Origin: Abelmoschus esculentus
Lineage: Eukaryota; Streptophyta; Magnoliopsida; Malvales; Malvaceae
Direction of reading: 5' to 3'
Length of the DNA: 64,000 nucleotides
NCBI GenBank assembly: GCA_035048815.1
Contig: JAUCBN010000037.1
Span: 13,234,001-13,298,000, forward strand
Shown: piece by piece, positions 22,987-34,039 of the stretch
Layout: the number at the start of each line of letters is the position of its first letter
How positions within the stretch are numbered: position 1 is the stretch's first letter
The notes under the pieces: generated by a model
What the model was told of the DNA's origin: nothing
The model's input: the letters and a program-made list of their open reading frames with translations, nothing else
Database searches by the model: none
Made by a program: the position numbers and the translations under genes

Positions 22987-24279
22987 TGATAAGTGCTCAA
23001 CACACTATCACTTTTTACTCCTTTTACAGGCATTAATCACCAAATATACACCCACTCGGACCAATACATGTACTCAATGTGATATATTTAGAAGTTATAC
23101 TCATATAAATAATATTTACAGAAAAAAGGCACGTTTTACTGCGTTTTCATATCTGTGCAGGAGAACCAGTGCCGCGACAGCAGCAAAAAGACAGGAAGCA
23201 AGACTATAGGCGATGGAAAGATAAAAATCCAAGGAACGTGTCTGGACTTGAAGCCCATGGATCGGAGCTGGGTAGCATGAGGAAAAGCCCAAAGGAAGAC
23301 CACGCGGGAAAGCCCTTTAGCCGGATCAAACTTGGAAATATTTTAATTATGTACTTGACTTGTTCCCCATTCCAAGTTGTATTCTACTTAGGAAAGGTTT
23401 GCCCTAGGTCTAGCCTATATAAAGACCTAGCCACCCAATGTACAAAACACGGAATACCCAGGGAGAGAGCCGATTTCTATTCTTGTTTTCTTCTTCTCCA
23501 TTATGTTCTAAACCTTCTTAGGGATTAGGTGAAGGTTGTCGAGTATTTGTGAGAGGAGATTGTACTTTGTCTTTGATTCAATGCAATAAAGTTATCAAGG
23601 TTTGCTTATCCTTTGTTATTCCTTGTTTTCACAATTGAGCTCGGGAGAGGATATTGTGATCATCCATTTATCTAAGCTCGGGAGAGTTAGATTCACGAAA
23701 GGGGTAAGTACGGTATTTCAATCGCGAAATACTAACTCGGCCTAGGGATAGGTTAAGAGTTTCAGCGGCTAAAAGAAGTGTGAGATTGGTTGGTGAGTAT
23801 AATTGGTTCACGCCGGGAGGTATCATCAAGGACTAGTCATCAACAGCACTCTGACTTAGGGATAAGCGGAGTCATCCAAGGACACTTTGCCGAACTTTGG
23901 TAAAGTCTACCCACGAGCAAGGGATTGCCGCGGCAGACAGTATTGTCGTTGCCAAGGCAGTAAACTGCAGTGCTGCCGAGGCAGTGATATACGATTGCAT
24001 TGGACAGAGACGAGTCAATCAAATCCACAATACGATGCAACTGGATCCTAGCCCATCTCTCTCTATTATTTCAACTCTTTACTTTTATTTAGTTATTTTA
24101 GTTTAGATAAATCAACTCCAATCACTTGTGTTTTTTTTTACTTTTCTACAGAACAAGAAGGTGAAGAAAGCATATTAAGTATACCGGTCCTTGAGGAGAC
24201 GATAACTCGATAAAATACTTATCACTTATTACTTTCGATGTGTCCACTTGCGCTAAACGCGCACTTTTGACACGCGACA
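22987..24279 (+). repeat. 5' LTR of element C
   Basis: It runs from TGATAAGTGCTCAAC to CACGCGACA and has a TATA box TATATAAA at 23416-23423. It holds perfect palindromic words TGCCGCGGCA (23926-23935) and CTGCCGAGGCAG (23973-23984). Confidence 0.9.
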
Positions 24280-24285
24280 AGTTTT

Positions 24286-24303
24286 TGGCGCCGTTGCCGG
24301 GGA
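24286..24303 (+). other. tRNA-Asp primer-binding site of C
   Basis: A perfect TGGCGCCGTTGCCGGGGA, 6 bp inside the LTR end. Confidence 0.92.
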
Positions 24304-24377
24304 CTGGCAACTAAATTTTGTTTTCTTTATTTTCTTGTTTATTTTTATTTTTATTTTACTTTTGTTTTTCGTGGTGT

Positions 24378-25745
24378 ATGACCAGGGTCAATCCTACCAA
24401 CCCCTTGTACGATTTAGATCCAAAGATCGAAAGAACAAGGCAAAGGTTGAGTAGACAGATCCAAGGAGCCATGGCAGAACACCCGGCAGGACAAAACTTA
24501 CCTGCCGGAAATGGAGGACTTCCGCCGCCACCTGGGCCGCGGTAGCTCACTGTCAGAGACTTCCTGGAAGAGGACTTAAACGGATTAAACCCAGGAGTTG
24601 TTACACCGGAGATTGAAGCAGCCCATTTTGAACTAAAACCTGTTATGTTCAATATGTTAAATACAATTGGGCAATTTGGTGGGTCTGCAACTGAAGACGC
24701 AAGACAGCACCTCAAGTCCTTCATGGAAATCTGTAACTCTTTCAAAATCCAAGGAGTCCATGAAGATGTCTTGCGATTAAAGCTATTCCCCTACTCACTG
24801 AGGGATAGGGCGAAAGCTTGGTTAAATAGCATTCCAGCAGGATCTATTAGTTCCTGGAGTGAACTCTGTCGTGATTTCATTACTCGTTTTAATCCCACTA
24901 ATTTATATGATAGAATCCGTAATGAAATCACTTCTTTTCGACAGGCAGATGACGAACCAATGTACGAGGCATGGGACCGCTACAGAGATTTACTACACAA
25001 GTGTCCTTTGCATGGATTCCCCCTACGGACATAGGTGACAATGTTTTACAATGCCACGAATGCCCCGACAAGGATGATGTTAGATGCCTCGGCAAACGGA
25101 ACACTCCTGGATAAAGCACCTGAGGAAGCTATTGAAATATCGAATAAACTCACAAAGAATGACTTCCAGTTTCCTACATCTAGGCGAGGAGGAGTAAGAC
25201 GCCAAGCCACGATAAATGAATTAGGCACATCAAGTTCAGTGGCAACACAATTGACCTCTCTTACCAAGATGGTGCAAAACCTACAGTTACAACAAAATAC
25301 CCGTGATGTCAAGGTAATTGATTCATATTGTGATTTATGTGGAGGTAACCACAATTCCTCTGATTGCATGAATCAAGAAATCGGTATGTATGTTGGGAAC
25401 TACAACCGCAACAATGTGATGTCCAACATATACAACCTCTCACGGAAGAGGCATCCAAACCTATCATGGAGCAACCCTAACAATGCCTTAAACCCAATCA
25501 CCCAACCTTCAGGATTTCAGCAACCGATGCAACAACTGCCGCAGCAGCAAGCCCAGCAGTCAATGCCGCCGCCGCAGATGCAACATCAACTGGTAAGTTA
25601 ATTGGATAACACGCTTAAGGCCTTCATGATGAAAACTGAGTCATACATGGCAGACAATAGTAATTTCATCAAGAGGATAGATGCCTTCAAGAATAGAACT
25701 GATATGAGGTTGCAAAATCAAGAAGCGGCCATGAACAGTAATGGG
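24378..25745 (+). pseudogene. Element C gag
   Basis: ATG 24378 starts MTRVNPTNPLYDLDPKIERT. The complete capsid region follows (FNMLNTIGQFGGSATEDARQ to LHKCPLHGFP) with an intact CDLCGGNHNSSDC knuckle and a Q/P-rich linker. In-frame stops are at about 24543, 25033 (expected Gln) and 25599. Near 25735 a short duplicated ATGGGCCATGAACA block disturbs the frame. Confidence 0.87.
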
Positions 25746-25747
25746 CC

Positions 25748-26905
25748 ATGAACACTGGACCACAAGGAGGACTACCTAGCAATACTGAAGTTGCTAAGGT
25801 AATGGGCCATGAACAGTGCAAAGTAATCACTACTAGGAGTGGTCTACAGCTGAAGGAGAAGATCCTAGAGAGCCAAATTCAATCAGCGGATCAAGCAAAA
25901 GAAGAGGCTGAGCAAACTGAAGCTGACAACATTGCCCTGGCAGAAAGCACTGCAACTCCTGAGCAACCTGGCGAGGCAACAACTACTCCAATGGTTCCAG
26001 GTATTAAATTTCAAACTAAAGAAACCCTGGATGAGATGAGACCACCACCACCTTTCTCACAAAGGTTGAAAAAGCAAAAACAGGACCAGCAATTCAAGAA
26101 GTTCCTCGACATCTTGAAGCAAGTCCACATCAACATACCGTTCGTTGAAGCTATTGAACAAATGCCTAACTATGCCAAGTTCCTAAAAGACATGGTGTCA
26201 AAGAGGAAACGAATAGGTGAGTTTGAGACAATGGCTGCTACCGAGGGATGCATGGCAATGTTGCATAACCGCATGCCACCAAAGTTAAAGGATCCTGGTT
26301 GCTTCATCATTCCTTTTGCGATAGGTAAGAGTTATGAAGGTAAGGCCCTATGCGACCTTGGAGCAAGCATAAATCTCATGCCCAAATCAGTCTTTCAAAA
26401 GCTTGGAATTGGAAGGGCGAAACCTACAACCGTTATGCTCCAACTAGCGGATCAATCCTATGTACAACCTGAAGGCAAAATCGAGGACATACTGGTAAGA
26501 GTAGATAAGTTTATTTTTCCAGCTGACTTCCTTGTACTTGATTATGAAGCAGATGACAATGCATCGATCATCCTTGGAAGACCTTTCCTTGCAACTGGAC
26601 GCACCCTAATTGACGTGGAAAAAGGAGAGTTGACAATGTGGGTCAATGACCAACAAGTCAAACTCAACGCATTCCACAACTTAAAAAAATATGATGATCC
26701 AGAGGAGTGCAAGGCCATCCACACAGTAGACACTAAAGTATCCTGCCTTGGCAGTCTGCTCGGCAGGATATTTGGCAAAAAGATTAAGCCCAAGGTGAAT
26801 GGACACACAGAAAAAAAGAGTGGCCCACAACCGATTCACAATTTGGGCCTAAGGGAGAGAATAATTTTGGGAGATGCATTTGCATGCTCTCCACCAGTAA
26901 CATGA
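25748..26905 (+). pseudogene. Element C protease fused to the integrase C-terminal tail
   Basis: It is one open frame of 385 codons: end of gag, RPPPPFSQRL hinge, IEQMPNYAKFLKDMV, CDLGASINLMPKSVF, IILGRPFLATGRTLID, then a variable tail and directly RERIILGDAFACSPPVT, which is the extreme C-terminus of integrase in A and G. About 3 kb of pol is therefore absent without breaking the frame. D shows the same arrangement. The deletion looks inherited, not random (inference). Confidence 0.85.
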
Positions 26906-27236
26906 TCTACTCCCTTTTCTTTATTAATATATTAGGATTAGTTAGTTTATTTTTATTATTCTTATTTTTTCTAATTATTTTTGCTTTAAGTACTTTTTCT
27001 TTTGTGTGTTTTATTTAAGAATAATAAGCAAAGGAGAAATAGTTCACTGCAGGAACTCTGCCGAGGCAATAAAATAGTGTCAGGGCTGCAGCAGTCCTAA
27101 CGGGCAGAACAGTGTAACGGCTAGTCTGTCGAGATTCCTGTCGCGGCAGAAAAAGGAAACGACAGAAAAGGAAACGATAGAAAAAGGAAACGGTTACAAA
27201 ATGGCTAGTGGCTTCAACGGTCACAAGGCCGAGGCC

Positions 27237-27243
27237 TATATAA
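27237..27243 (+). promoter_or_regulatory. Internal TATA box before the C 3' ORF
   Basis: GAGGCCTATATAA lies 163 bp before the ATG at 27400. The same GGCCTATATAA context occurs in A (36071) and in the D duplicate (45215) and resembles the LTR's own TATA. It may drive separate transcription of the 3' ORF. Confidence 0.45.
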
Positions 27244-27399
27244 GAAACTCCTTCCTCTTGAACTATTCACTCTTGCTTTCTTGTTTTCTTTAGTATTCAT
27301 AACAATCTCTCTCTCACATTACTCTCTGCATACTAATCTTCGCTAAATTCCAGATTCTTTTCAAGAAAAAACTCCAAGAAATCACATCTCTCAATCTTG

Positions 27400-28935
27400 A
27401 TGGCAACATACAAGCGATTTGCCCCCGCCAACGTTGAAGATCGCTTCAACCGATCTTTCATCGCTCGGCAACTATGGGAAGAACAAGGTTTCTAGCATGC
27501 GGACAAAGAGAACTACGGTATTGAGCACTACCTCTTCGACAGAATTAAGTACCAAAACTGGGAAATTTTCTATCTCCAACCTGCCCAGGCGAATGCCACG
27601 ATCGTCTGGGAGTTCTACGCGTACGGGCCCAGCAAAGACTCCCTCTTCGTTCATTGCCGCGGTAGGCCAGTCCAACTTGATGCCGAGATAATCAATAATT
27701 TCTATGGCTTCACCCCTAACAGTGACATCCACGCCGAATTCATGGAAGACGTCACTACCGAGGACTACGAGCTCATGAAAGATGATCTTTGTTACGCGAA
27801 CACCCCATGGGAAACCGATACCCATCGAGGATCAGTAACAAGACAAAGCCTAAAGTCCGAGGCCATGATGTGGAACACCTTTGTCAAGCGACGGCTCATC
27901 CCCACATCACACAATAACACGGTACATCGCAAAAGATTGGTGCTGATCCAATCCATCATCAACAAGTGGACCATCAACGTTGGAGAGATCATCCTTCGAG
28001 AAATTCACGAGTGCGGTAAGAAAGATAGGGGACCATTGTATTTCCCTTGTTTGATCATGGGTTTATGTGTTGCCGCAAGTGTGCCCATTGAAGAGATGGA
28101 CGAATACTCTCCCCCACGACGAGGATGGACCAGGGACTTCTGCCACAAAGTCATGCAAATCACGCAAGCAAAACCTGTCCAAGCAACGCCGCAGCAGTTC
28201 ACTACCGATACTGCTGCCGAGGCCCAGTACACGGCAGACATGCCTGGTACTTCCCACACCTCTACCGCAGCAGACCCATACCAGGAGATCTTGCAACGAA
28301 TGGCAACAATGGATCTCCGACAATAAAGGTACATGGAGTACCAAAGGGATTTCAATGGCACTCTAGCCCAGATGCTGCTGCACGCCTTCCCGGACCAAGG
28401 AGCACAATTTCCGGAGTTTCCCAGCAATATGTTTGTCACAGCCGCCCCTTACACCGAGACTACACCAGCCCCGAGAGGACCAAGGCCGTTCTTCCATTCA
28501 GACCCTCAGCCCCAATACCAGGTTGCCGGCCCATCCAGGGCAGCAGATTCTGCCGCGGCCTCGTCTATCAGCAGAAGGTCATCCAAGCGAAGGGTTGTTT
28601 TCAGCACCCCACCCCGATCACCAATTATCATGGGCAGTCTATCAGCCGAGATAGATGCCTATGTGCACCAAAGCTCCATCGCCGCCGGCCCAAGTACACA
28701 CCATACCGAAGGAGCAACAACAATGGGAGGAGGAACGGACGTAATGCTAACTGAAGAGATGGCTGATGTAGAAGAAGGAGAAGAGGTAGAGGCCCCAATG
28801 CAACGGACACCACCCACTCGAGTCCAACAACCCCGGCAAGCGAAAGCGCAACCATCGCCTTCACCAAGGACAAAGCATTCGACAGCAAGGCCGAGGAGAA
28901 AAATTGTTACAAGCAGCTCTTCGGAGTCGCTTTAA
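27400..28935 (+). pseudogene. Element C 3' ORF, plant 'putative transposon protein' type
   Basis: It is 511 codons in one frame, starting MATYKRFAPANVEDRFNRSF, broken only by a TAG (27493) and a TAA (28324) at Gln positions. The N-terminal half is the globular domain found in many plant Athila-like elements (RGRPVQLDAE, NTFVKRRLIPTSHNNTV, KKDRGPLYFPCLI), which I recall as PF20167. The C-terminal half is low-complexity with an acidic patch and a basic end (RPRRKIVTSSSSESL). It occupies the env position, but I see no signal peptide or membrane segment, so an envelope role is not supported. Confidence 0.82.
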
Positions 28936-29858
28936 AATTCTTTGTCTTTAATTCAATATTAATTGCTTTTACTGTTTCTATTTGCTGTTTATTATATTCA
29001 TATTTTGTTTTGCCGCATATCTCTTCAAATATAAAGCATTGAGGATAATGTTTGGTTTGAGTTTTGGGGGTGCAGATTCACTGCCAAGGCAGCAATCTAC
29101 TGCCGCAGCCTTGCCAAAAAGGGAGTATTCTAGTGTATTTTTTTTAATTTTTATGCTCCCTGCCTTACTTGAATTTAATGCCTACACTTTTGCACTGCTT
29201 ATCATCAGTAATGCCTTAGTTTATTCTTTAAGGTTATAGAAATCTTTCTCCTTACCATGTTTAGGTTCTGTTAAGAGGGCTTAACCTTAGGATGCTTAAG
29301 GATGAAAATTTAGAAGCTTACTATAGGAAGAACTTTAAACACTTTTGGGACTTGTTGGATTATAGGAGTTCTTTTAATGAACTTAGGTGATAAAGACTTA
29401 GACTTTTGGAAAAGTAACTAGAGGTGCCTACCACCGGCTCTAGAAAGTCTCTTCTTCATGCTAGAGGTGCCCGAAATTGGCTCTAGTATGTTTTAAGGAA
29501 TATTAAAAATAAAGAAGGAATTTAGTGAAAAGAAAAACACAAGTCTTTGAGGTGCCCGAAATTGGCTCAAGATTTGGTGTTTGAAAAGAAGAGAAGCACT
29601 TAACCAAATTCTATTTGTCTTGAACTTAAAGTTTGTCTAAGAAAGCCTTTAATCAACTTGTGCATAAAAACGCACACACTCACAATTCTTATAGTTTGTT
29701 TCTAGGTAAACCCTTGGGTAACCGAATGGTTAAGGCTTAAGAATAGGCCTAGTTATGGTGGGGAGAATAGATGGACATGTAAGACTAAGAGAGAGTAGAG
29801 TTCGGCAAATTGATGGTTTGCATTGCTTGAGGACAAGCAATAATTCGAGTTTGGGGTG
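28936..29858 (+). other. Element C 3' UTR with two polypurine modules
   Basis: Internal module: stem AAGCATTG / AGGA / TAATGTTT (29034-29053), two G-U pairs, then GTTTTGGGGGTG (29061-29072). Terminal module: ATTGCTTG / AGGA / CAAGCAAT (29822-29841), then GTTTGGGGTG ending at 29858, next to the LTR. Between them are repeated 'GAGGTGCCCGAAATTGGCTC' blocks. Confidence 0.75.
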
Positions 29859-31185
29859 TGATAAGTGCTCAACACACTATCACATTTTACACCTTTTATG
29901 GGCATTAATCACCAAATATACACCCATTCGGACCAATACATGTACTCAATGTGATATATTTAGAAGTTATACTCATATAGATAATATTTACAGAAAAAGG
30001 CACGTTTTACTGCGTTTTCATATCTGTGAAGGAGAACTAGTGCCGCGGCAGCAACAAGGCCGAGGCAGGACCTGATGCCGAGGCAGCAGCAGAAAGACAG
30101 GAAGCAAGACTATAGGCGATGGAAAGATAAAAATCCAAGGAACGTGTCTGGACTTGAAGACCATGGATCGGAGCTGGCTAGCATGAGGAAAAGCCCAAAG
30201 GAAGACCACGCGGGAAAGCCCCTTAGCCGAATCAAACATGGAAATATTTTAATTATGTACTTGACTCGTTCCCCACTCCAAGTTGTATTCTACTTAGGAA
30301 AGGTTTGCCCTAGGTCTAGCCTATATAAAGACCTAGTCACCCAATGTACAAAACACGGAATACCCAGGGAGAGAGCCGATTTCTATTCTTGTTTTCTTCT
30401 TCTCCATTATGTTCTAAACCTTCTTAGGGATTAGCTGAAGGTTGTCGAGTATTTGTGAGAGGACATTGTACTTTGTCTTTGATTCAATGCAATAAAGTTA
30501 TCAAGGTTTGCTTATCCTTTGTTATTCCTTGTTTTCACAATTAAGCTCGGGAGAGGATATTATGATCATCCATTTATCTAAGCTTAGGAGAGTTAGATTC
30601 ACGAAAGGGGTAAGTACGGTGTTTCAATCATGAAATACTAACTCGGCCTAGAGAAAGGTTAAGAGTTTCAGCGGCTAAAAGAAGTGTGAGATTGGTTGGT
30701 GAGTATAATTGGTTCACGCCGGGAGGTATCATCAAGGACTAGTCATCAACAACACTCTGACTTAGGGATAAGCGGAGTCATCCAAAGACACTTTGCCGAA
30801 CTTTGGTAAAGTCTACCCACGAGCAAGGGATTACCGCGGCAGACAGTATTATCGCTGCCAAGGCAGTAAACTACAGTGCTGCCGAGGCAGTGATATACGA
30901 TTGCATTGGACAGAGACGAGTCAATCAAATCCATAATAGGACGCAACTGGATCCTAGCCCATCTCTCTCTATTATTTCAACTCTTTACTTTTATTTAGTT
31001 ATTTTAGTTTAGATAAATCAACTCCAATCACTTGTGTTTTTTTTTACTTTTCTACAGAACAAGAAGGTGAAGAAAGCATATTAAGTATACCGGTCCATGA
31101 GGAGACGATAGCTCGATAAAATACTTATCACTTATTACTTTCGATGTGTCCACTTGCACTAAACGCGCACTTTTGGCACGCGACA
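29859..31185 (+). repeat. 3' LTR of element C
   Basis: It matches 22987-24279 closely, with an extra GCCGAGGCAG-rich stretch near 30050-30080 that the 5' copy lacks. Confidence 0.9.
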
Positions 31186-31477
31186 GACGGCAAAAGATAA
31201 AAGGAGGAGCCTTTTCTTTATTTTATTTTGAATTTCAAATTCAACCCTTTCTCTCTGCTATTAAAAACCTGACACCTTTATTCCCCACCTACCAATTAAC
31301 CCCCTCCACACGTCTCTAGCCCACACCCCCACTAGAAAACAAATAAAGGTTTCACCTTTATTTTCTTTAACCTTCATCTTCTTCTTCTTCAAACCCCCTC
31401 TATAGCCGAAACCCCCCTCCTCCATTAAAGAAAAGTTTCAAGCTTTCTTGCTTTCTCTCCTTACTTTTCACTCAAAG
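31186..31477 (+). other. Element B leader before its 3' ORF
   Basis: Non-coding, C/T-rich continuation of the B post-pol spacer. No clear TATATAA box like that of the other family; a weak CTATTAAAAA lies near 31257. Confidence 0.4.
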
Positions 31478-32706
31478 ATGGTACACACAAGACCTTTAGG
31501 ATCCGCACCCCCCTCCCGTTTTTGTGGACCAAGCGGTGGAAGAAAGATTTAAGAGCTTCAAGAACCGAAGGATTTTGTTCGAACTAGGCTTCAATCTCTT
31601 CGATGAGATGGGACCAGAGGTAAAAGATGTGGTGGTGCAACACCATTGGGAGAAGTTCGCCGCACATCCAGGCTCCGTCAACGCAACAATAGTGCATGAA
31701 TTCTACGCAAATATCCATAGCCCAGACTAGAAATCCGTTTATGTCCGGGGCAAAAATATTCACTTCACCAACACCGCTATCAACCGATTCTTCAAGATTC
31801 CCCAAGGAGTGGACCGTCACGCCAACAAAGAAGAAGAGGCTGATTATGAAACCTATCAGGGAGTGAAGGAAGATTTGTGTTTGCCCGGGACAGAATGGAA
31901 TGGTCAGCAAGCAGCTCGACGCACGGTGAACCGAGAGTGTCTACTTCCTAACGCTCGGTTGTGGAGCCACTTTGTTCGATACAAGTTGATGCCTACCTCG
32001 CATCATACCACTGTAAGTTTGCCCCGCCTTATGCTGTTGCATTCTATTTTATTTGGCTGCCCCATCGATGTAGGGAGGATTATTGTGCAAGAGACGCACG
32101 CATGTTGGAAGAGACCCAAGAGCACCCTTGTGTTCCCAAATCTGATCACGGCTTTGTGCCGGAAAAAGGATGTCCAGGAAGATCAGTACGATCAAATTTT
32201 AGAAGGCATGAAAGGGCTTTCGCCCGAGAAGGTACCCCCTTAATGGGAAGCGTAGATGAGCAGCCAGAATCTTCTCACACTACTGCTCGAGGAAGAGCTC
32301 CATTCTACAAGGATGAGGCACTAGAGCTGTCCAAGAATGCCCTGGCAAAAGTGGATGACTTGTCCAAATATCTCAAAGAATTTTTTCTCTACACGAAGCA
32401 AAGAGATGAAGTCATCAAAGCTTACCTGGCAGAGTTGCTTCCTCCTCTCGATCAAGAATTTCCCACTTTCCCGGACTCAATATTGCCCACTGCAAAAGAA
32501 AATGCCACGGCATTTATAGCTACTTCAACTCTGACCAGGCGAGCTGCACCTGATCTAAATCAAGTACCATCCCCAGCTGAGCCATCAGAGGAGGCACGAC
32601 CAACAGAGCCGGAGAACGAGGAACAAGCCCCAGAAGCGCAATCACTAGCACAAGAACAAACTCCTGAAAATGTCACGACATTTTCAGAGGAGCAAGCCCA
32701 GATTTA
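31478..32706 (+). pseudogene. Element B 3' ORF, divergent transposon-protein type
   Basis: ATG 31478 (MVHTRPLGSAP) enters a domain related to, but far from, the C/D/A version: FVDQAVEERFKSFKNRRIL, NATIVHEFYANIHS, INRFFKIPQG, LWSHFVRYKLMPTSHHTTV, STLVFPNLITALC. There are shifts in poly-C tracts near 31505 and 32230 and a stop at 31728. The C-terminal part is glutamate- and proline-rich. Two strong palindromic words lie in it (32500-32515, 32667-32684). The shared position and fold-like motifs suggest a common ancestral 3' gene. The function is unknown to me. Confidence 0.72.
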
Positions 32707-34039
32707 AGATCAACTGGACCCCACTGCTGAAAAAGAAAAGGAAGACGAGTTTATTTCTTCACTTTTCGAAGACCCTCCCGCACCGCCAGCACAACAACAA
32801 GAAGAACACCACCCAACAGCTCCGACAGTTGAATCACAAATGCCCTCTCCTTAGAGGAAGAAATCGAAGCGCAAACTCAAAATGTCGGCTGGGAAGCTCC
32901 CAACCCCACCTTCAGCTGTTAGCAAATCAAAATCACGGGGAGCCGATGAAGAGACTGACCCTGAAGTCAGCCCACCCCCGTTGAAGCGCCGAACCTCGCG
33001 TCGAATTGCCACCACACCGTCCAAGTAGCCAAGGTACATCTCATTGCATTTCATTTACTTGCATTGCATAGCATATAGTTTAATTTTTTTAGGTGCATTG
33101 AGGACAATGCTTGCCTCAAGTTTGGGGGAGGTATCGTTCTCAACTCTTTTTCATGCGCATGATAGCTACAGTTGTAGAAAAATGCCTTGACATTTGTAAA
33201 AGTTTAGGTTAAGTTTTTAGTGTTATAGTTAGTGATGCCTGATGATGATATTCCTTATATGGACAGTATTGAATTGAATGCATGACTTGGGATTTGAATA
33301 GAACCTGCCTTAGAATTTGGTTGGTCGTGATTATTTTATTGTTACACGAGTGTATGTTCTCCATGCTTAGGAAAGTTAGAAAATTTTTTATAGAATGAAA
33401 ACTTGAATAGCTTAGCATGCTTAAATGAATTTTGATGTTAATAGAGAACCCCCAATAGTTAGTATTAGAAGTTGAAAATAAATGTCTGGACATATCTGTA
33501 GAGGGATACTCCGCTATGCCATGGCACTTACGCATTTCCATGAGCATATGAGTTACTGAAAGAGGCACAGGGTGACACTACACTTTTAACTTGCCATGGC
33601 ATTGCCTGGATACTGCGTTTAAATAAATGGCAGATATGGTATGAGTAGAAGGTATTGTGACAGGCTGGCTCCTCTCGTAGCAGTTTGTTGGCATGTAAAA
33701 AAATGTATATATATATATATATAAATATGGGGAGTATTAAAAATATGCTTTAATGAACAAACATGCCTTGCTAGAATAGCGAACATTACTTAGAATTTTT
33801 CTAAGTTAACTAAGCATAGATTAGATGCACTCACTCATGTACACACACACGCAGTCGACCTGGTCCTAGGGCAGTGTTCTTGAAAATTCCTCAAGTCTTA
33901 TATGTGTATGTCATGACATTTTCTGAGGGCTGAAACTCTGACCTATTGCTTGCCTAGATTTTGAATTTTTCATGAAATTATTTCTCTGCTAGCTGCTATC
34001 CATTGCTTGAGGACAGGCAATAGCTTAAGTTTGGGGGTG
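32707..34039 (+). other. Element B 3' UTR with two polypurine modules
   Basis: Internal module: GCATTG / AGGA / CAATGC (33095-33110), then AGTTTGGGGGAGG (33119-33131). Terminal module: ATTGCTTG / AGGA / CAGGCAAT (34002-34021), with one T-G pair in place of T-A, then AGTTTGGGGGTG ending at 34039. A short (TA)n run is near 33705-33722. Words ATGTCATGACAT (33908-33919) and TGCCATGGCA recur. Confidence 0.7.

Larger units (their letters stand above)
22987..31185 (+). mobile_element. Non-autonomous Athila-like element C (gag-PR plus 3' ORF)
   Basis: LTRs 22987-24279 and 29859-31185, tRNA-Asp primer-binding site and polypurine tract are complete. The interior has gag and protease, then jumps straight to the last residues of integrase (ILGDAFACSPPVT), so RT, RNase H and most of integrase are missing. 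The 3' ORF follows. Flanks GGCAG and GACGG match at only 3 of 5. Mobility would have needed a partner's pol. Confidence 0.87.

Noticed and set aside
27400..28935. The 3' ORF as a true envelope gene
   Set aside because: No signal peptide, cleavage site or membrane helix is visible; only its position recalls env.
33705..33722. A (TA)n microsatellite as a notable repeat
   Set aside because: It is very short and of no visible consequence.
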